A DNA stretch of 64,000 nt from Halorientalis regularis. Lineage in GTDB: Archaea; Halobacteriota; Halobacteria; Halobacteriales; Haloarculaceae. Shown here piece after piece: positions 7,794 through 16,259 of this stretch. The notes under the pieces were generated by a model that ran no database searches, had not been told where the DNA came from, and saw nothing but the letters and a program-made list of their open reading frames with translations. A program made the translations under genes and the position numbers. How positions within the stretch are numbered: position 1 is the first letter of the stretch; each line of letters begins with the position of its first letter. The stretch lies in the NCBI RefSeq assembly GCF_023698535.1, contig NZ_JALJCL010000003.1, positions 124,001-188,000 of the forward strand, in the 5' to 3' direction.

Positions 7794-8128
7794 AGTTCGC
7801 GGTCTTTCATCGCCGCCGGATCAGGATGGTCGTCGCCAGCCGCGAACTTCGCGTACGGCGTGCTGGCGTGCTCCCGGTCGGCGTAGGCTTCCGCAGCTTC
7901 CCGGACACCCTCGGGCACCGCTTCGAACTCGTTGAGCGGGTCCGTCCGTTCGACCTGCACGTCGACGCCGTACTCCGCCCGGAGTCTGAGTGCGAGGAAG
8001 GCCCCGAACTCGGTCTCCTCGAACAGCGCCGCACGGCCGAGTCGGCGCACGACCGTCTCCTCGTGGGCTTCACACGCGTTTCGGAGCGTCTGCCGAGCCG
8101 CCCGGGAATAGGTCACCACCAACAGCAC
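7790..8128 (-). CDS. small hypothetical protein, first gene of the ATPase operon
   Basis: A 112-residue protein (MLLVVTYSRAARQTLRNACE...). I chose the GTG at 8128: the frame continues upstream only into sequence without protein character, and a TATA-like TTTAGATA (about 8161-8168) lies 35-40 nt upstream. A 13-nt palindrome sits right before the GTG. It ends HPDPAAMKDREL and its stop overlaps the next start by 4 nt. No motif is recognised. Co-transcription suggests a role with the coiled-coil protein and the MinD-like ATPase. Confidence 0.6.
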   Translation of the reverse strand: MLLVVTYSRAARQTLRNACEAHEETVVRRLGRAALFEETEFGAFLALRLRAEYGVDVQVERTDPLNEFEAVPEGVREAAEAYADREHASTPYAKFAAGDDHPDPAAMKDREL

Positions 8129-8141
8129 AGGCGAATCGCCT
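8129..8141. promoter_or_regulatory. 13-nt palindrome directly upstream of the 7790-8128 start
   Basis: AGGCGA-A-TCGCCT is a perfect inverted repeat touching the GTG start codon. It could be an operator or a start-site hairpin controlling the whole operon. Confidence 0.35.
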
Positions 8142-8180
8142 GCCCAACACGTCAAAAAAGTATCTAAATTCGTCGACCGG

Positions 8181-8780
8181 CTACCCGACGAGGTTACGTG
8201 TCCGGACGCTGGCGGTCCCGTCCTCGTCGAGGCGCACTTCGGCGTCGAACAGCGAGAGGAGCGTGTCGATGGTCTGCTGGTCGTGCGCGTTCGGGTCGAT
8301 GTGGAAATGGGAGGTGGCACCGACCGAGTGCAGCTGGCCCGTCAGGGCGTGGAGGAACTCGTAGGCAGTTTCCAGATCCACGTACTGCAACAGAGCGGTC
8401 AGCGAGTCGAAACAGACCGCGATCCGCTCGTCCCGTCCCGAGATGAACTCGCCGACCTTGATACCGATGCCGGTGAGGTCGCTCGCGTTCGAGATGGTCT
8501 GGACGGCCTGTGAGTCGATGTCGGCGTTCCCGCCGCCACCGCCGACCGTCTCGCCGACGACGATCACGCCGAAATCCGCCGGATCCGTGTCGTGAGCCGA
8601 CCGCCAGCGGTCGAGACAGGCCCCTGCCGGCTTGGTGAAGGACACCCACAGGACGCTCACCTGGCCGGGTGCGTCCTGCGTGAGCAGGTCGACGCAGGTC
8701 CCGTCGGCCCCACTGCTCATCGATGGCGCGCCGAACATAACTGTCGTCGCGTCCCCGATTCGCTCGTTGATGTCTGACAT
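8181..8780 (-). CDS. RecA-like haloarchaeal sensor protein (DUF7504/HTR-like)
   Basis: A 199-residue protein of the haloarchaeal HTR-like/DUF7504 type: a RecA-like fold without a canonical P-loop (VMFGAPSMSSGADGTCVDLL replaces it), a VLWVSFTKPAG strand, an ADFGVIVVGE strand and the diagnostic CFDSLTALLQYVDLETAYEF...HFHIDPNAHD region. Such proteins usually lie near signal-transduction genes. A paralogue lies at 33164. The ATG at 8780 is preferred over the GTG at 8792. Its role is probably regulatory; no enzymatic activity is established. Confidence 0.7.
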   Translation of the reverse strand: MSDINERIGDATTVMFGAPSMSSGADGTCVDLLTQDAPGQVSVLWVSFTKPAGACLDRWRSAHDTDPADFGVIVVGETVGGGGGNADIDSQAVQTISNASDLTGIGIKVGEFISGRDERIAVCFDSLTALLQYVDLETAYEFLHALTGQLHSVGATSHFHIDPNAHDQQTIDTLLSLFDAEVRLDEDGTASVRTRNLVG

Positions 8781-8845
8781 TTCGGCTGTCACCGGCGCTC
8801 TGTCACCCTATTTGGGAGAGCCTGCTAAAATCCTTCGGGTGTTGT

Positions 8846-9151
8846 CTAGTCGCCCGACTGTCCCGCCCCAGCATCGGTGACGCGGTCGACCTCGACCGGG
8901 CCGTCGGACACCCCATCGAATAACGAGCGAACCCGCTCGCGAGCGTCGGGTTCACCGGTCGCCATCACGACCGCACCAGCCACACGCTCGGGGCTGCTGA
9001 CCCGATAGGCCGCCAACTCGCCCTCGAACTCCGTCGCGTACGTCCGCAAAATGCCACGCACGTCACGCTCTAGCCCCTCCAGGTCCGTCTCACCGTCCTC
9101 GAACGATTCGAGGGCGTCTTCGAGGTTCCGTAACGCCGAGATCCGGTCCAT
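8846..9151 (-). CDS. small acidic protein translated with mcm
   Basis: A 101-residue acidic protein (MDRISALRNLEDALESFEDG...). The N-terminal half is helical; the C-terminal half is alpha/beta (AYRVSSPERVAGAVVMATGE). Its ATG follows the mcm stop codon with a 1-nt gap, so it is almost certainly co-transcribed and translated after mcm. A position behind mcm suggests a replication-associated role, but there is no direct motif. The longer open frame upstream is mcm in another frame. Confidence 0.7.
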   Translation of the reverse strand: MDRISALRNLEDALESFEDGETDLEGLERDVRGILRTYATEFEGELAAYRVSSPERVAGAVVMATGEPDARERVRSLFDGVSDGPVEVDRVTDAGAGQSGD

Positions 9152-9152
9152 C

Positions 9153-12100
9153 CTATGTCGTCCTGAGGTGGTCGTTGCGCGGTTCGTACACTTCGCCTTT
9201 CTGTTTGAGCTTGTCGATCTCGTGTTCGGCCTTCGACCGCTCCATCCCGGCCTCTTCGGCGTGTTCGAGCACGCGCTCGACCGGCGCACCCTCGTCGTAC
9301 TCGTCCTCGATGTCGGCGATTAGCGTCTTCAGGTTCTTGATCCGGTCGCGCTGGCTCTTCGACGTGCCGGTCTCGATCACGTCCGCGTCGAGTTCGCCCG
9401 TCTCCGGGTCCATCCCGATGTCCTCCAGGGTGCGCTGGACGATCTCGATCACCCGCTGGGCGTCGGCCTGTTCGACGGTATCGGATAATCGGAGTCGGGC
9501 GCTCGCCTCCGCCAGCCGCACCAGCGCCTCCAGTTTCCGGGCCGTCACCGGCACCGGCGCGTCCTCGTCGGTCCCCTGGGAGCGCAGGTCGACGTAGAAC
9601 TCCCGGATCTCGGCTTTGGCCTCCTCGGTCATCGTCGGGAAGACGTTCCGCTTGGCGTAGGCCACGTACTTCCGGAGCAGTTCCGCGTCGATTTCGGGCG
9701 CGACCTCGTCGGTGACCCGTTCGACCTCCTCCTCCGTGTAGTCCGAGGCACTCGTCTCCTGCCGATGGGTGTTCAGCTCCCCCGCGTAGTTGGTCGTCAG
9801 GATGTGTTCCGCGAGGTTCCGGTCTTCCTCCTCGTCGGGCTTGTCCGTCACCGTGAAGATCAGATCGAACCGGGAGATCAGGGCGGGTTCGAGGTCGATC
9901 TGCTCCGCGATTGGCTCGTACTGGTCGAAGCGACCGTACTTCGGGTTGGCCGCGCCGAGAAGCGAGCAGCGCGATTTGAGGGTCGCGTTGATGCCAGCCT
10001 TCGAGACGCTGATGGAGTTGTGGAGGACGACGCCTTCACTGACGAAGGTGTTCGTGGGTTCGACGGTCACGTCGTACACCCAGTCGCAGGCGTACTCGCC
10101 CTCGTTGGGAACCGTCTCCACGTCGGTCACGCGGTAGTACCGGAGGTCACACCGCCGTTCCAGTTCGTCCGCCCGACGCTCGAACTCGGCGAGTGCATCT
10201 TCGACAGCGGTTCGGGCCGCGTCGGCCAGTTCGGAGCGTCCGTCGGCGTCGTAACCGCCGTCCTCCGGGTAGTCGATCGTGCTCGTCGTCTCGTCGATCC
10301 GCTCACCGAGTTCACGGCCCGACCAGCCGACGACCTCGCGAATATCACCCAGCGTCTCGGTTCCAGTCAGTTCCCCACGCAACTCGTCGGCCCGCTCCCG
10401 AAGCGCGTCGAGTTCGTTCTCTACAGTCTCGATCTGGACGCCGTAGCCCTCGTCGAGGTGCGGACGGAACTTGCCGGTGAGCCGGAGTCCGAGCAGACTC
10501 CGTAGCTCCCGGATCTCCCGAGCAGCGCTGGTCGGGAGCACGTCGTGGTGTCGCCGGGTCTCGTTGCTCCGGTCGACGAACGCTCGAGCGTCGTCGTAGC
10601 GGTCGTCCGCCGACCGGACGACCTGATCGACGAACCGCTCGGTCGAGTCACCCGTCACGTAGACGTTCCACGAGTCCTCGGCCGAGTCGTGGTGGATTCG
10701 GGAAGCGACGCCGATCTTCGAGAGCGCGTCGGCGTAGTCCCGCGCCAGTCCCTCCGAAGCCGTCGAGAACGACATCGCCTCGCTTTCGACTCCCCCATCG
10801 CCAGCGAAGGCACCGACGAGGAACCGACGAATCTCCTCCTCGGAAGCCCCGAGAACCGACGTCGGGATCCGCTTGTCCCGCGCGGTGTGCATCACTTCGG
10901 GGAAGCTCTCCTCGAACCACCGGTAGAGTTTTGTCGAGACCCACCGCTTCGTAACGGTCCCCGCGGCGTTCGTCGTGTCCGTACTCTCCATCCCGAACAC
11001 GTCGCACATCAGGTCGGCCGCCCGGGCGAGCAAACGGTCGTCCTGATTCGAGAACCCGATCTCGTGGGCCGATCCGGCGTACGAGTGGCCGTCCACGGTA
11101 AGTAGCCCGAGGATCTCGGCCAGATCGGGCGACAGTTCCTCGGGTAGAGACACGTCTTTCTCTTTGCCCTGCTGGATCTCGGGATCGAGTTTGACGGGTT
11201 CCGCCGAGTTCGGGAGCTTCCGGGGTGCGGGAACGAACGCGCCCTCTTCGATACTGTTTGCTTCGACGGTCCCGACTTCGCCGCCGTCGTCGACGAACAT
11301 CGGATGTTCCGGCGTCACCAGCACGTCCCGACCGTTCGAGAACGTCACACGGACGAACTCGTCGGGAGCCTCGTGTCTACTCACTCGGTCGACCGCCGTC
11401 TTCTCGACCTCGTTCGTGCCGAGGTCGACCGAGTGGACGCCCACGTCCGCGACCGGCAGGATCTCACAGTCCACACCGTCGACGACCTCGCCCGGTCGGT
11501 CGGCCATCCGCTCGTCAACGAACTCGCCGATGTTCACTCGCCGACCGTCGGCGAGCAATACCTCCGAATCCGGGTGGTAGGACTGCTGTTCGAGCGCTTC
11601 GTGCATTGCGCTCCGATCGTCGGCGGCCATCTTGTCCAGTTCGTCGACCGCTGCGATGCCCTGATCGGCCAGTACGAGCGCTCCAGCCTCCAGTGTCCAC
11701 TGCTGGCCGTCGCCGAAGTCGTCGCGCACGGCCGCCGCGGTAAGGCCTGCCGAGCTGCTGCCTTTCCCTGACGTGTAGACGGAACGGGGCGCGATTTCTC
11801 GGATATATTGTAAGAGCTGAGAGTTGTGGGAGACAACGTTGTTCGAGATGTAGTTGTGCGTTCCCTCAACTTCGAGGTCGTAAACCCAGTCGTAGTCGGG
11901 TTCGATTTCCGCTATCGACTCGATTTCGTCCCACAGAACGTCGCCCGTTGCGAGTGATCGAAGCGCCGAAACGTCCCCTTCTATGCCAGTGCTACCACCG
12001 TCCGCGACGAGGGAAGACTGCGTCGCTCTCTCAGCCAGACGCGCCTCGAACGCATCGACGATAGTCTGAAGGCTCTCTCGGCTCGGATTTCGGTCCCCGC

Positions 12101-14231
12101 GTTCGTAGTGTTGATACGTAGTGCGTGGCAGACCGCACTCGGCCTGCGTCAGATCGAGCGCCTCGCGGATGCGTCTGAGATCGTCCCCGAGGTTCGGGAC
12201 GATGTCACGGTTCGTATTTCCGGGCGTCTTGTCGTACGATCCGGCCACCGAGGACTTCCGGTCAGTGACGAACCCGATTCGCTGGACGTATCGCTCGAAC
12301 TGTGAACCGCTAATTCGCAGTCGATAGCTACCGTTGTGGCGCTCGGTGAGTTGCGATGTAATTCCGAGCGACAGCAGAAGGCTCCGGATGTTTTCCAGGA
12401 GGTCACGACTCATCGACGCGACTGTGATCTCGCGCTGAGACGCCGACACGTGGCCTTCACCTTCGACGAACGCGCGAACGAACGCAGTTTTCGTCCGACT
12501 GCTCGCCCCCATGATCTCGTCGGGGACGCGCTGTTCCGAGGACGATCCGAGGATGTTCTCGTCCAGCCGTCGGAGGAAGCTTACAAACTCACCCGACGAA
12601 CACAGTATCTCGCGTGCAGACTTGCCTTCGCGAGGGGTACGTTCCGCGTAGTTCAGGTTGAGGCGTTCGAGTGCGTCAGTCGCATCTTCGAGTACCTCGC
12701 GGTCGTCGTTCGTAATGGAGACGTATCCGGTCTCGTTCTCGCGTTGTTCGACGTATCCCTCTGCCACGATGTACCCGAGCAGCCGTGCTAACCACGGTGT
12801 CCACGTCTCTGGCAGGTCCAATCGAACGGCATTTTTCGCCCGCGAGCGGCGATACTCGGCCTCGATTTCGTCGTCGCCCTCCGAGGGAATAGCTCTCGGG
12901 GTTGCGATAAACTGCCTCTCAGCCAATGCCTCTGCTTTCGTCGCGTCGAACCGACCCCCGGACTGGACGAACAGCGGATGCGACGGCGTGACTTCGAGTT
13001 CGTATCCGCTGGCCGTCCGGATACGGTACATACGGTCCGGCGCTTCGCGTTTCCAGACCTTCGTCGCGCGCCGGAGTCCTATTTTCCCGTCAGTCCCGAG
13101 CGATGGAACGTCCAGGTCCACCTCGTCGTAGAACCCGTCGTCGACCGGTTTCGGATCGTCGAGATTCGCTTCGACCAGTTCCCGGATCGGTCGTTCACTA
13201 CCGTCGGCCAGTGTGACCCGGGTATCTCCGCGAACGCACTTCCCGGTACCCGGGTCCCCGATGAGAAGCATATGCAGGTCGCCCCGAATCCGCGATTCGT
13301 CGGGGAGGTGTTTCGTGACGCCCGAAAAGAGCTGGAGGATCATCGCCAGTTTGGCCTGGCGGTAGCCGTAGATCGAGGGGGCGATGGAGTCGACCATCTG
13401 CTCGTAGATGTCGTCTTCCTCCGAGAGGGAGACGATCTCCTTTTTGTCCTCGTCGGTGATGTCCATGTCCTCGAACTGCTCGTCCTCGATGGTGACCGCG
13501 GAGCCGTCCATGTACACGTCGAACATGGGCGATTTCTCCTGTTGGCCCCCTTGCTGGTCGAGGTTGAGTTCGCCGCTGACCCGGACGTGGTCGCCGGCGG
13601 TCACCCGGCCCGTGATGTCGTCCTCGATATTCACGTCGATGCTCTGGGGCGTCTCCCCGCCCCGGAGTCCCTCGGGGCTCTCCTGGACGCGTATCTTCTG
13701 TGCGTCGACGAACTCCGACTGGTCGTAGTTGATGCGGAAGGGGCCCTGGCGTTCACAGCCCTGGCACTCGTGGGGTTCCTGAAAATCGCCGGCGGACTGG
13801 GGGATGCGGGTGAGCGTGCCACAGCGCTGGCACTCGAAGGCGGCGGTCGTCACCTTGGGACGGACGTCCGTGGCCTTGCGAACGATGCCAGTGACGGCGA
13901 TCAGCTTGCCGCGGTGGTCGGCGCGAATGTCGCGAATCCCGGTCGTCTCGGGCAGGTTCTGGACACGGACGTGGGCCTGTCCGAGTTTCACGTCGACGGG
14001 GAGGTCGTAGAGGCGCAACGCCTCCTCGGCGTAGTCCTGGAACTGGCTGGGGTGGTTGCGGTAGTCGTCGGCCAGATCGGGGTCGAACCGGTAGAGGTCC
14101 TGCCAGTCGACGTAGAGGGATTTCTGCTCGTTGGGATACTTCTGTGCGAGTTCACCGATATCGTTGCGGTAGTAGTTGCGGTAGAACTCCTCGAAGAGAT
14201 CGATGACTTCGGTGTCCTCCGCGCGCGCCAT
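9153..14231 (-). CDS. mcm: replicative helicase MCM, precursor with two inteins
   Basis: A 1692-codon precursor. Exteins are residues 1-331, 804-883 and 1406-1692, which join to a 698-residue MCM, the normal haloarchaeal length. The N-terminal domain has the zinc finger CQRCGT...CQGCERQGP. Walker A is GDPGTGK^S, interrupted after Lys331; Walker B (IAAVDELDKM) is in extein 2; the arginine-finger/sensor region SRFDLIFTVTDKPDEE and a winged-helix C-terminus are in extein 3. MCM is the 3'-5' replicative helicase at the fork. Neither insertion leaves an active ATPase unless spliced, because one splits Walker A and the other lies just after Walker B. A small acidic protein is co-transcribed downstream. 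Confidence 0.97.
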   Translation of the reverse strand: MARAEDTEVIDLFEEFYRNYYRNDIGELAQKYPNEQKSLYVDWQDLYRFDPDLADDYRNHPSQFQDYAEEALRLYDLPVDVKLGQAHVRVQNLPETTGIRDIRADHRGKLIAVTGIVRKATDVRPKVTTAAFECQRCGTLTRIPQSAGDFQEPHECQGCERQGPFRINYDQSEFVDAQKIRVQESPEGLRGGETPQSIDVNIEDDITGRVTAGDHVRVSGELNLDQQGGQQEKSPMFDVYMDGSAVTIEDEQFEDMDITDEDKKEIVSLSEEDDIYEQMVDSIAPSIYGYRQAKLAMILQLFSGVTKHLPDESRIRGDLHMLLIGDPGTGKCVRGDTRVTLADGSERPIRELVEANLDDPKPVDDGFYDEVDLDVPSLGTDGKIGLRRATKVWKREAPDRMYRIRTASGYELEVTPSHPLFVQSGGRFDATKAEALAERQFIATPRAIPSEGDDEIEAEYRRSRAKNAVRLDLPETWTPWLARLLGYIVAEGYVEQRENETGYVSITNDDREVLEDATDALERLNLNYAERTPREGKSAREILCSSGEFVSFLRRLDENILGSSSEQRVPDEIMGASSRTKTAFVRAFVEGEGHVSASQREITVASMSRDLLENIRSLLLSLGITSQLTERHNGSYRLRISGSQFERYVQRIGFVTDRKSSVAGSYDKTPGNTNRDIVPNLGDDLRRIREALDLTQAECGLPRTTYQHYERGDRNPSRESLQTIVDAFEARLAERATQSSLVADGGSTGIEGDVSALRSLATGDVLWDEIESIAEIEPDYDWVYDLEVEGTHNYISNNVVSHNSQLLQYIREIAPRSVYTSGKGSSSAGLTAAAVRDDFGDGQQWTLEAGALVLADQGIAAVDELDKMAADDRSAMHEALEQQSYHPDSEVLLADGRRVNIGEFVDERMADRPGEVVDGVDCEILPVADVGVHSVDLGTNEVEKTAVDRVSRHEAPDEFVRVTFSNGRDVLVTPEHPMFVDDGGEVGTVEANSIEEGAFVPAPRKLPNSAEPVKLDPEIQQGKEKDVSLPEELSPDLAEILGLLTVDGHSYAGSAHEIGFSNQDDRLLARAADLMCDVFGMESTDTTNAAGTVTKRWVSTKLYRWFEESFPEVMHTARDKRIPTSVLGASEEEIRRFLVGAFAGDGGVESEAMSFSTASEGLARDYADALSKIGVASRIHHDSAEDSWNVYVTGDSTERFVDQVVRSADDRYDDARAFVDRSNETRRHHDVLPTSAAREIRELRSLLGLRLTGKFRPHLDEGYGVQIETVENELDALRERADELRGELTGTETLGDIREVVGWSGRELGERIDETTSTIDYPEDGGYDADGRSELADAARTAVEDALAEFERRADELERRCDLRYYRVTDVETVPNEGEYACDWVYDVTVEPTNTFVSEGVVLHNSISVSKAGINATLKSRCSLLGAANPKYGRFDQYEPIAEQIDLEPALISRFDLIFTVTDKPDEEEDRNLAEHILTTNYAGELNTHRQETSASDYTEEEVERVTDEVAPEIDAELLRKYVAYAKRNVFPTMTEEAKAEIREFYVDLRSQGTDEDAPVPVTARKLEALVRLAEASARLRLSDTVEQADAQRVIEIVQRTLEDIGMDPETGELDADVIETGTSKSQRDRIKNLKTLIADIEDEYDEGAPVERVLEHAEEAGMERSKAEHEIDKLKQKGEVYEPRNDHLRTT
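10017..11582 (-). other. intein 2 in MCM (after Walker B), with LAGLIDADG endonuclease
   Basis: Residues 884-1405 of the precursor (522 aa), inserted in MHEALEQQ^SISVSKAGI. It starts with Ser884 (SYHPDSEVLLADG), has block B VTPEHPMFV, LAGLIDADG helices ILGLLTVDGHS and LVGAFAGDGGVE, a long charged helical insert (about residues 1240-1350) and ends VYDVTVEPTNTFVSEGVVLHN (block F/G), with +1 Ser1406. Block F has Asn-Thr where His-Asn is usual. Both ends use a Ser nucleophile. The insert may be a DNA-recognition or spacer domain. Confidence 0.9.
11823..13238 (-). other. intein 1 in MCM (Walker A site), with LAGLIDADG endonuclease and an XRE-like HTH
   Basis: Residues 332-803 of the MCM precursor (472 aa). 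It starts with Cys332 (CVRGDTRVTLADG, block A), has block B VTPSHPLFV, two LAGLIDADG-type helices (LLGYIVAEGYV, about residues 482-492; FVRAFVEGEGHV, about 581-592), block F VYDLEVEGTHNYI and block G VVSHN, with Ser804 as the +1 nucleophile. Between the endonuclease and the C-terminal splicing block (about 681-727) lies a helix-turn-helix of XRE/Cro type (RRIREALDLTQAECGLPRTT, then YQHYERGDRNPS). All splicing residues look intact, so splicing and homing are both plausible. Confidence 0.93.
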
Positions 14232-14390
14232 CTGTCGTCACCGGGTTGTGCCCACTCGCCTAAGAAGGTTCGCAACGCAGGGTGGAAGTGGACGGCGTCC
14301 GGGACCGCTGGATCACCGGTAACCGACGGGCTGGACGGCAAACCGGTCGGATGGATAGAGTTAACACGCCGACCACACATCCCTGACGTG
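14232..14390. other. divergent intergenic region between mcm and the Tat lipoprotein
   Basis: This 159-nt region separates the divergent mcm and lipoprotein starts. On the minus strand a weak TATA-like TTCTTAGG (about 14257-14264) lies about 30 nt before the mcm ATG. On the plus strand GTTAAC (about 14370) lies about 20 nt before the lipoprotein ATG. I see no strong palindrome or origin-like repeat. Confidence 0.4.
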
Positions 14391-15521
14391 ATGCGACGCC
14401 GCACCCTCCTCGCGACCGTCGGTGCCGGACTCGCGGCCGGCTGTTCGGAGTCGATTCCGTTGCTCGATGGAACCGAGGCCCCCGCAAACACCGATTCCAC
14501 GCCACAGGACGGCGAGTCGCCCTCCGAATCACCGCCGACCGAGACCGCCGAAGCGACCGCGACGGACGCGGAGCCCACCGAGGAACCCACCGAGACCGAG
14601 ACACCGAACCGGGCCGAGCGCCGCGGTGCCGAAGTCATCGGAACCGCCCGCGGCCACCTCGGCGACGCCTACGACGCGTACGTCGCCTTCGCCGGCGCCA
14701 GCCGAGACAGCGGCGGGAGCCAACCCACGCTGCTCGACGTGACCGTCGCGACCGAGGTGACGTTCTCGCACGTGACCGGTCCCGTCGGCAAGGCCCGCAG
14801 TACGCTCGAGGAACTCCCGCGTCGCGCCAGTGGCGAGCAGATCGAAGCGTCACGACGACTCCGGGGCGTCGCGACGTTTCTCGATCAGGGGATTCGCTGT
14901 CAGGACGACCTCCGTGGGGCCTACGAGGAGTTCGACTACGTTCTCGGCCGGATCTACGCCGATAGCACCGGAAGAGTTCCCAACGCCCTCGGCAGAATAC
15001 GCACCACCCGGTCGGCCGCCGCCGGACACCTGGACACCATCGAGCGCGAGACGGCAGTCGAGGACACCGACGCGTTCGACCGACTCACTGCGTCGGCCTA
15101 CGAGGCCAAGGTCGACCAGCTCCAGCGCGCCGTCTCGGCCTTCGAGGTACTCCCCGACGCGCTCGCGAACGTCAAGCGCGGTCTCGACGCATTCAGGAGC
15201 GCCACCCAGGACTACCGAAACGAGCGATACCTCTCGGCGGAACAGACGTTCCCGACGGCCCAGAAGGAACTGCGTTCGGCAAGCGACACGCTAGGAACCC
15301 TCGATGCTCCCGAGCCCATGACCGACGACATCACGGACCTGGCCGTCGTCACCGACGCGCTCGCACTGGCCGCCGTCGACCTCGAGACCGCCGCCAGCGC
15401 AGGCTCGCGAGGCGAACGCCAGAACCGCGAGACCGCCCTCGCCGACGCGAGGGCACACCTGCGTGCGTCCGACGTGGCCGTCGCGCGCCTGGAGATCGTC
15501 CAGCGCCTCCTCGAGGAGTAG
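14391..15521 (+). CDS. Tat-exported lipoprotein, helical, function unknown
   Basis: A 376-residue protein with an N-terminal MRRRTLLATVGAGLAAGC: twin arginines plus a lipobox whose cysteine (Cys18) would become the lipidated N-terminus, as for haloarchaeal Tat lipoproteins. A Thr/Glu/Pro-rich spacer (residues 25-75) follows, probably glycosylated and spanning the S-layer. The rest is a long all-helical domain rich in Ala, Arg and Asp (DAYDAYVAFAGAS; AARRLRG-like helices). No enzyme motif was seen. The ATG at 14391 gives the complete signal. The stop abuts the convergent thioredoxin-like gene with no gap. Confidence 0.8.
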   Translation: MRRRTLLATVGAGLAAGCSESIPLLDGTEAPANTDSTPQDGESPSESPPTETAEATATDAEPTEEPTETETPNRAERRGAEVIGTARGHLGDAYDAYVAFAGASRDSGGSQPTLLDVTVATEVTFSHVTGPVGKARSTLEELPRRASGEQIEASRRLRGVATFLDQGIRCQDDLRGAYEEFDYVLGRIYADSTGRVPNALGRIRTTRSAAAGHLDTIERETAVEDTDAFDRLTASAYEAKVDQLQRAVSAFEVLPDALANVKRGLDAFRSATQDYRNERYLSAEQTFPTAQKELRSASDTLGTLDAPEPMTDDITDLAVVTDALALAAVDLETAASAGSRGERQNRETALADARAHLRASDVAVARLEIVQRLLEE

Positions 15522-15851
15522 TCACGCCGCGACGAACGCCTCGAGTTCGTCCGCGCCGACGAATCCCTCCGCCTTCCGCGCGACCGGTTCACCGTCGTCG
15601 AACAGGACGAGCAACGGCACGCTCTGCACCCGAAACCGGTCGATCAGTGGCGGATCGTCGCGGGGATTCACCAACCCCACCGGGACACCGGTCGCCCGCG
15701 CCACGTTGCCAAGCACCGGTTCCATGCTCTGACAGAGCGTACAGCCCTCGGTGTAAAACTCCGTCAGCGCGCGGTCGTGGTCGGCCACGAACGCGTCCAG
15801 TTCCGCCTCGTCGGCCAGCTGCACGGGTCGATTCTTCGTCTGTTCGCTCAT
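15522..15851 (-). CDS. thioredoxin-family protein
   Basis: A 109-residue thioredoxin fold: LTEFYTEGCTLCQSMEPVLG carries a CxxC redox pair (CTLC, residues 36-39) in place of WCGPC. VPLLVLFDDGEPV holds the cis-proline (SVP) and strand beta4. It lacks a signal peptide, so it is cytoplasmic. The atypical CTLC makes it a thioredoxin-like reductant or low-potential electron carrier rather than a canonical thioredoxin. It is convergent with the lipoprotein gene, stop to stop. Confidence 0.85.
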   Translation of the reverse strand: MSEQTKNRPVQLADEAELDAFVADHDRALTEFYTEGCTLCQSMEPVLGNVARATGVPVGLVNPRDDPPLIDRFRVQSVPLLVLFDDGEPVARKAEGFVGADELEAFVAA

Positions 15852-15965
15852 ACGCTACCACGGGGGTCGAGCCGTTTAGCCTCCGCGGCCTGCACCTGCC
15901 GGCAGTCCGCTCTTTGCCCGCGCCGACCGACCGAGCACCTGGCACAGCACCCTACGATCAGTGGC

Positions 15966-16212
15966 GTGGCGCGCGGCGATGACCGCTTCCACGTCCGCTA
16001 CCGCGACCCGACGCGTTCGACGCTATCCGGACCCCCGACTGGGCCGCGAAGGCCGCCAGTTCCGTGGTCGAGGGGAGCGAGGTCGGACCGGTGACGGCGA
16101 GGGCGACGACGACTGGCTCGTCCAGAGCGTGCTGATACCCGTCCACGTGGCCGAAAACGAGGACGAGGCGCGCGAGATCGCCGACCGAATCGTCGCGAAA
16201 ATCGCGGCGTGA
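15966..16212 (+). pseudogene. small conserved gene broken by two one-base deletions
   Basis: Three consecutive frames spell one coherent haloarchaeal protein of about 83 residues: MARGDDRFHVRYRDP (frame from GTG 15966), then DAFDAIRTPDWAAKAASSVV...SEV, then RTGDGEGDDDWLVQSVLIPV...IVAKIAA, ending at TGA 16210-16212. The breaks are at 16010 (CCG-GAC has lost one G) and 16084 (GTC-CGG has lost one C). Each is a single-base loss in a two-base run, so this is either a recent pseudogene or two sequence errors. Function of the intact family is unknown to me; it resembles small haloarchaeal stress or dodecin-like proteins only in size. Confidence 0.7.
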
Positions 16213-16259
16213 CGGACTTCGAGGGCACGCATCCGCACGAACGAACTGAGCGCGGTTCA

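Noticed and set aside
12978-14390. Open plus-strand frame joined to the Tat lipoprotein
   Set aside because: The part before 14391 is antisense to mcm; the Tat signal and lipobox set the true start.
14232-14390. Origin of replication beside mcm
   Set aside because: No long AT-rich tract, no origin recognition box repeats and no cdc6 gene.
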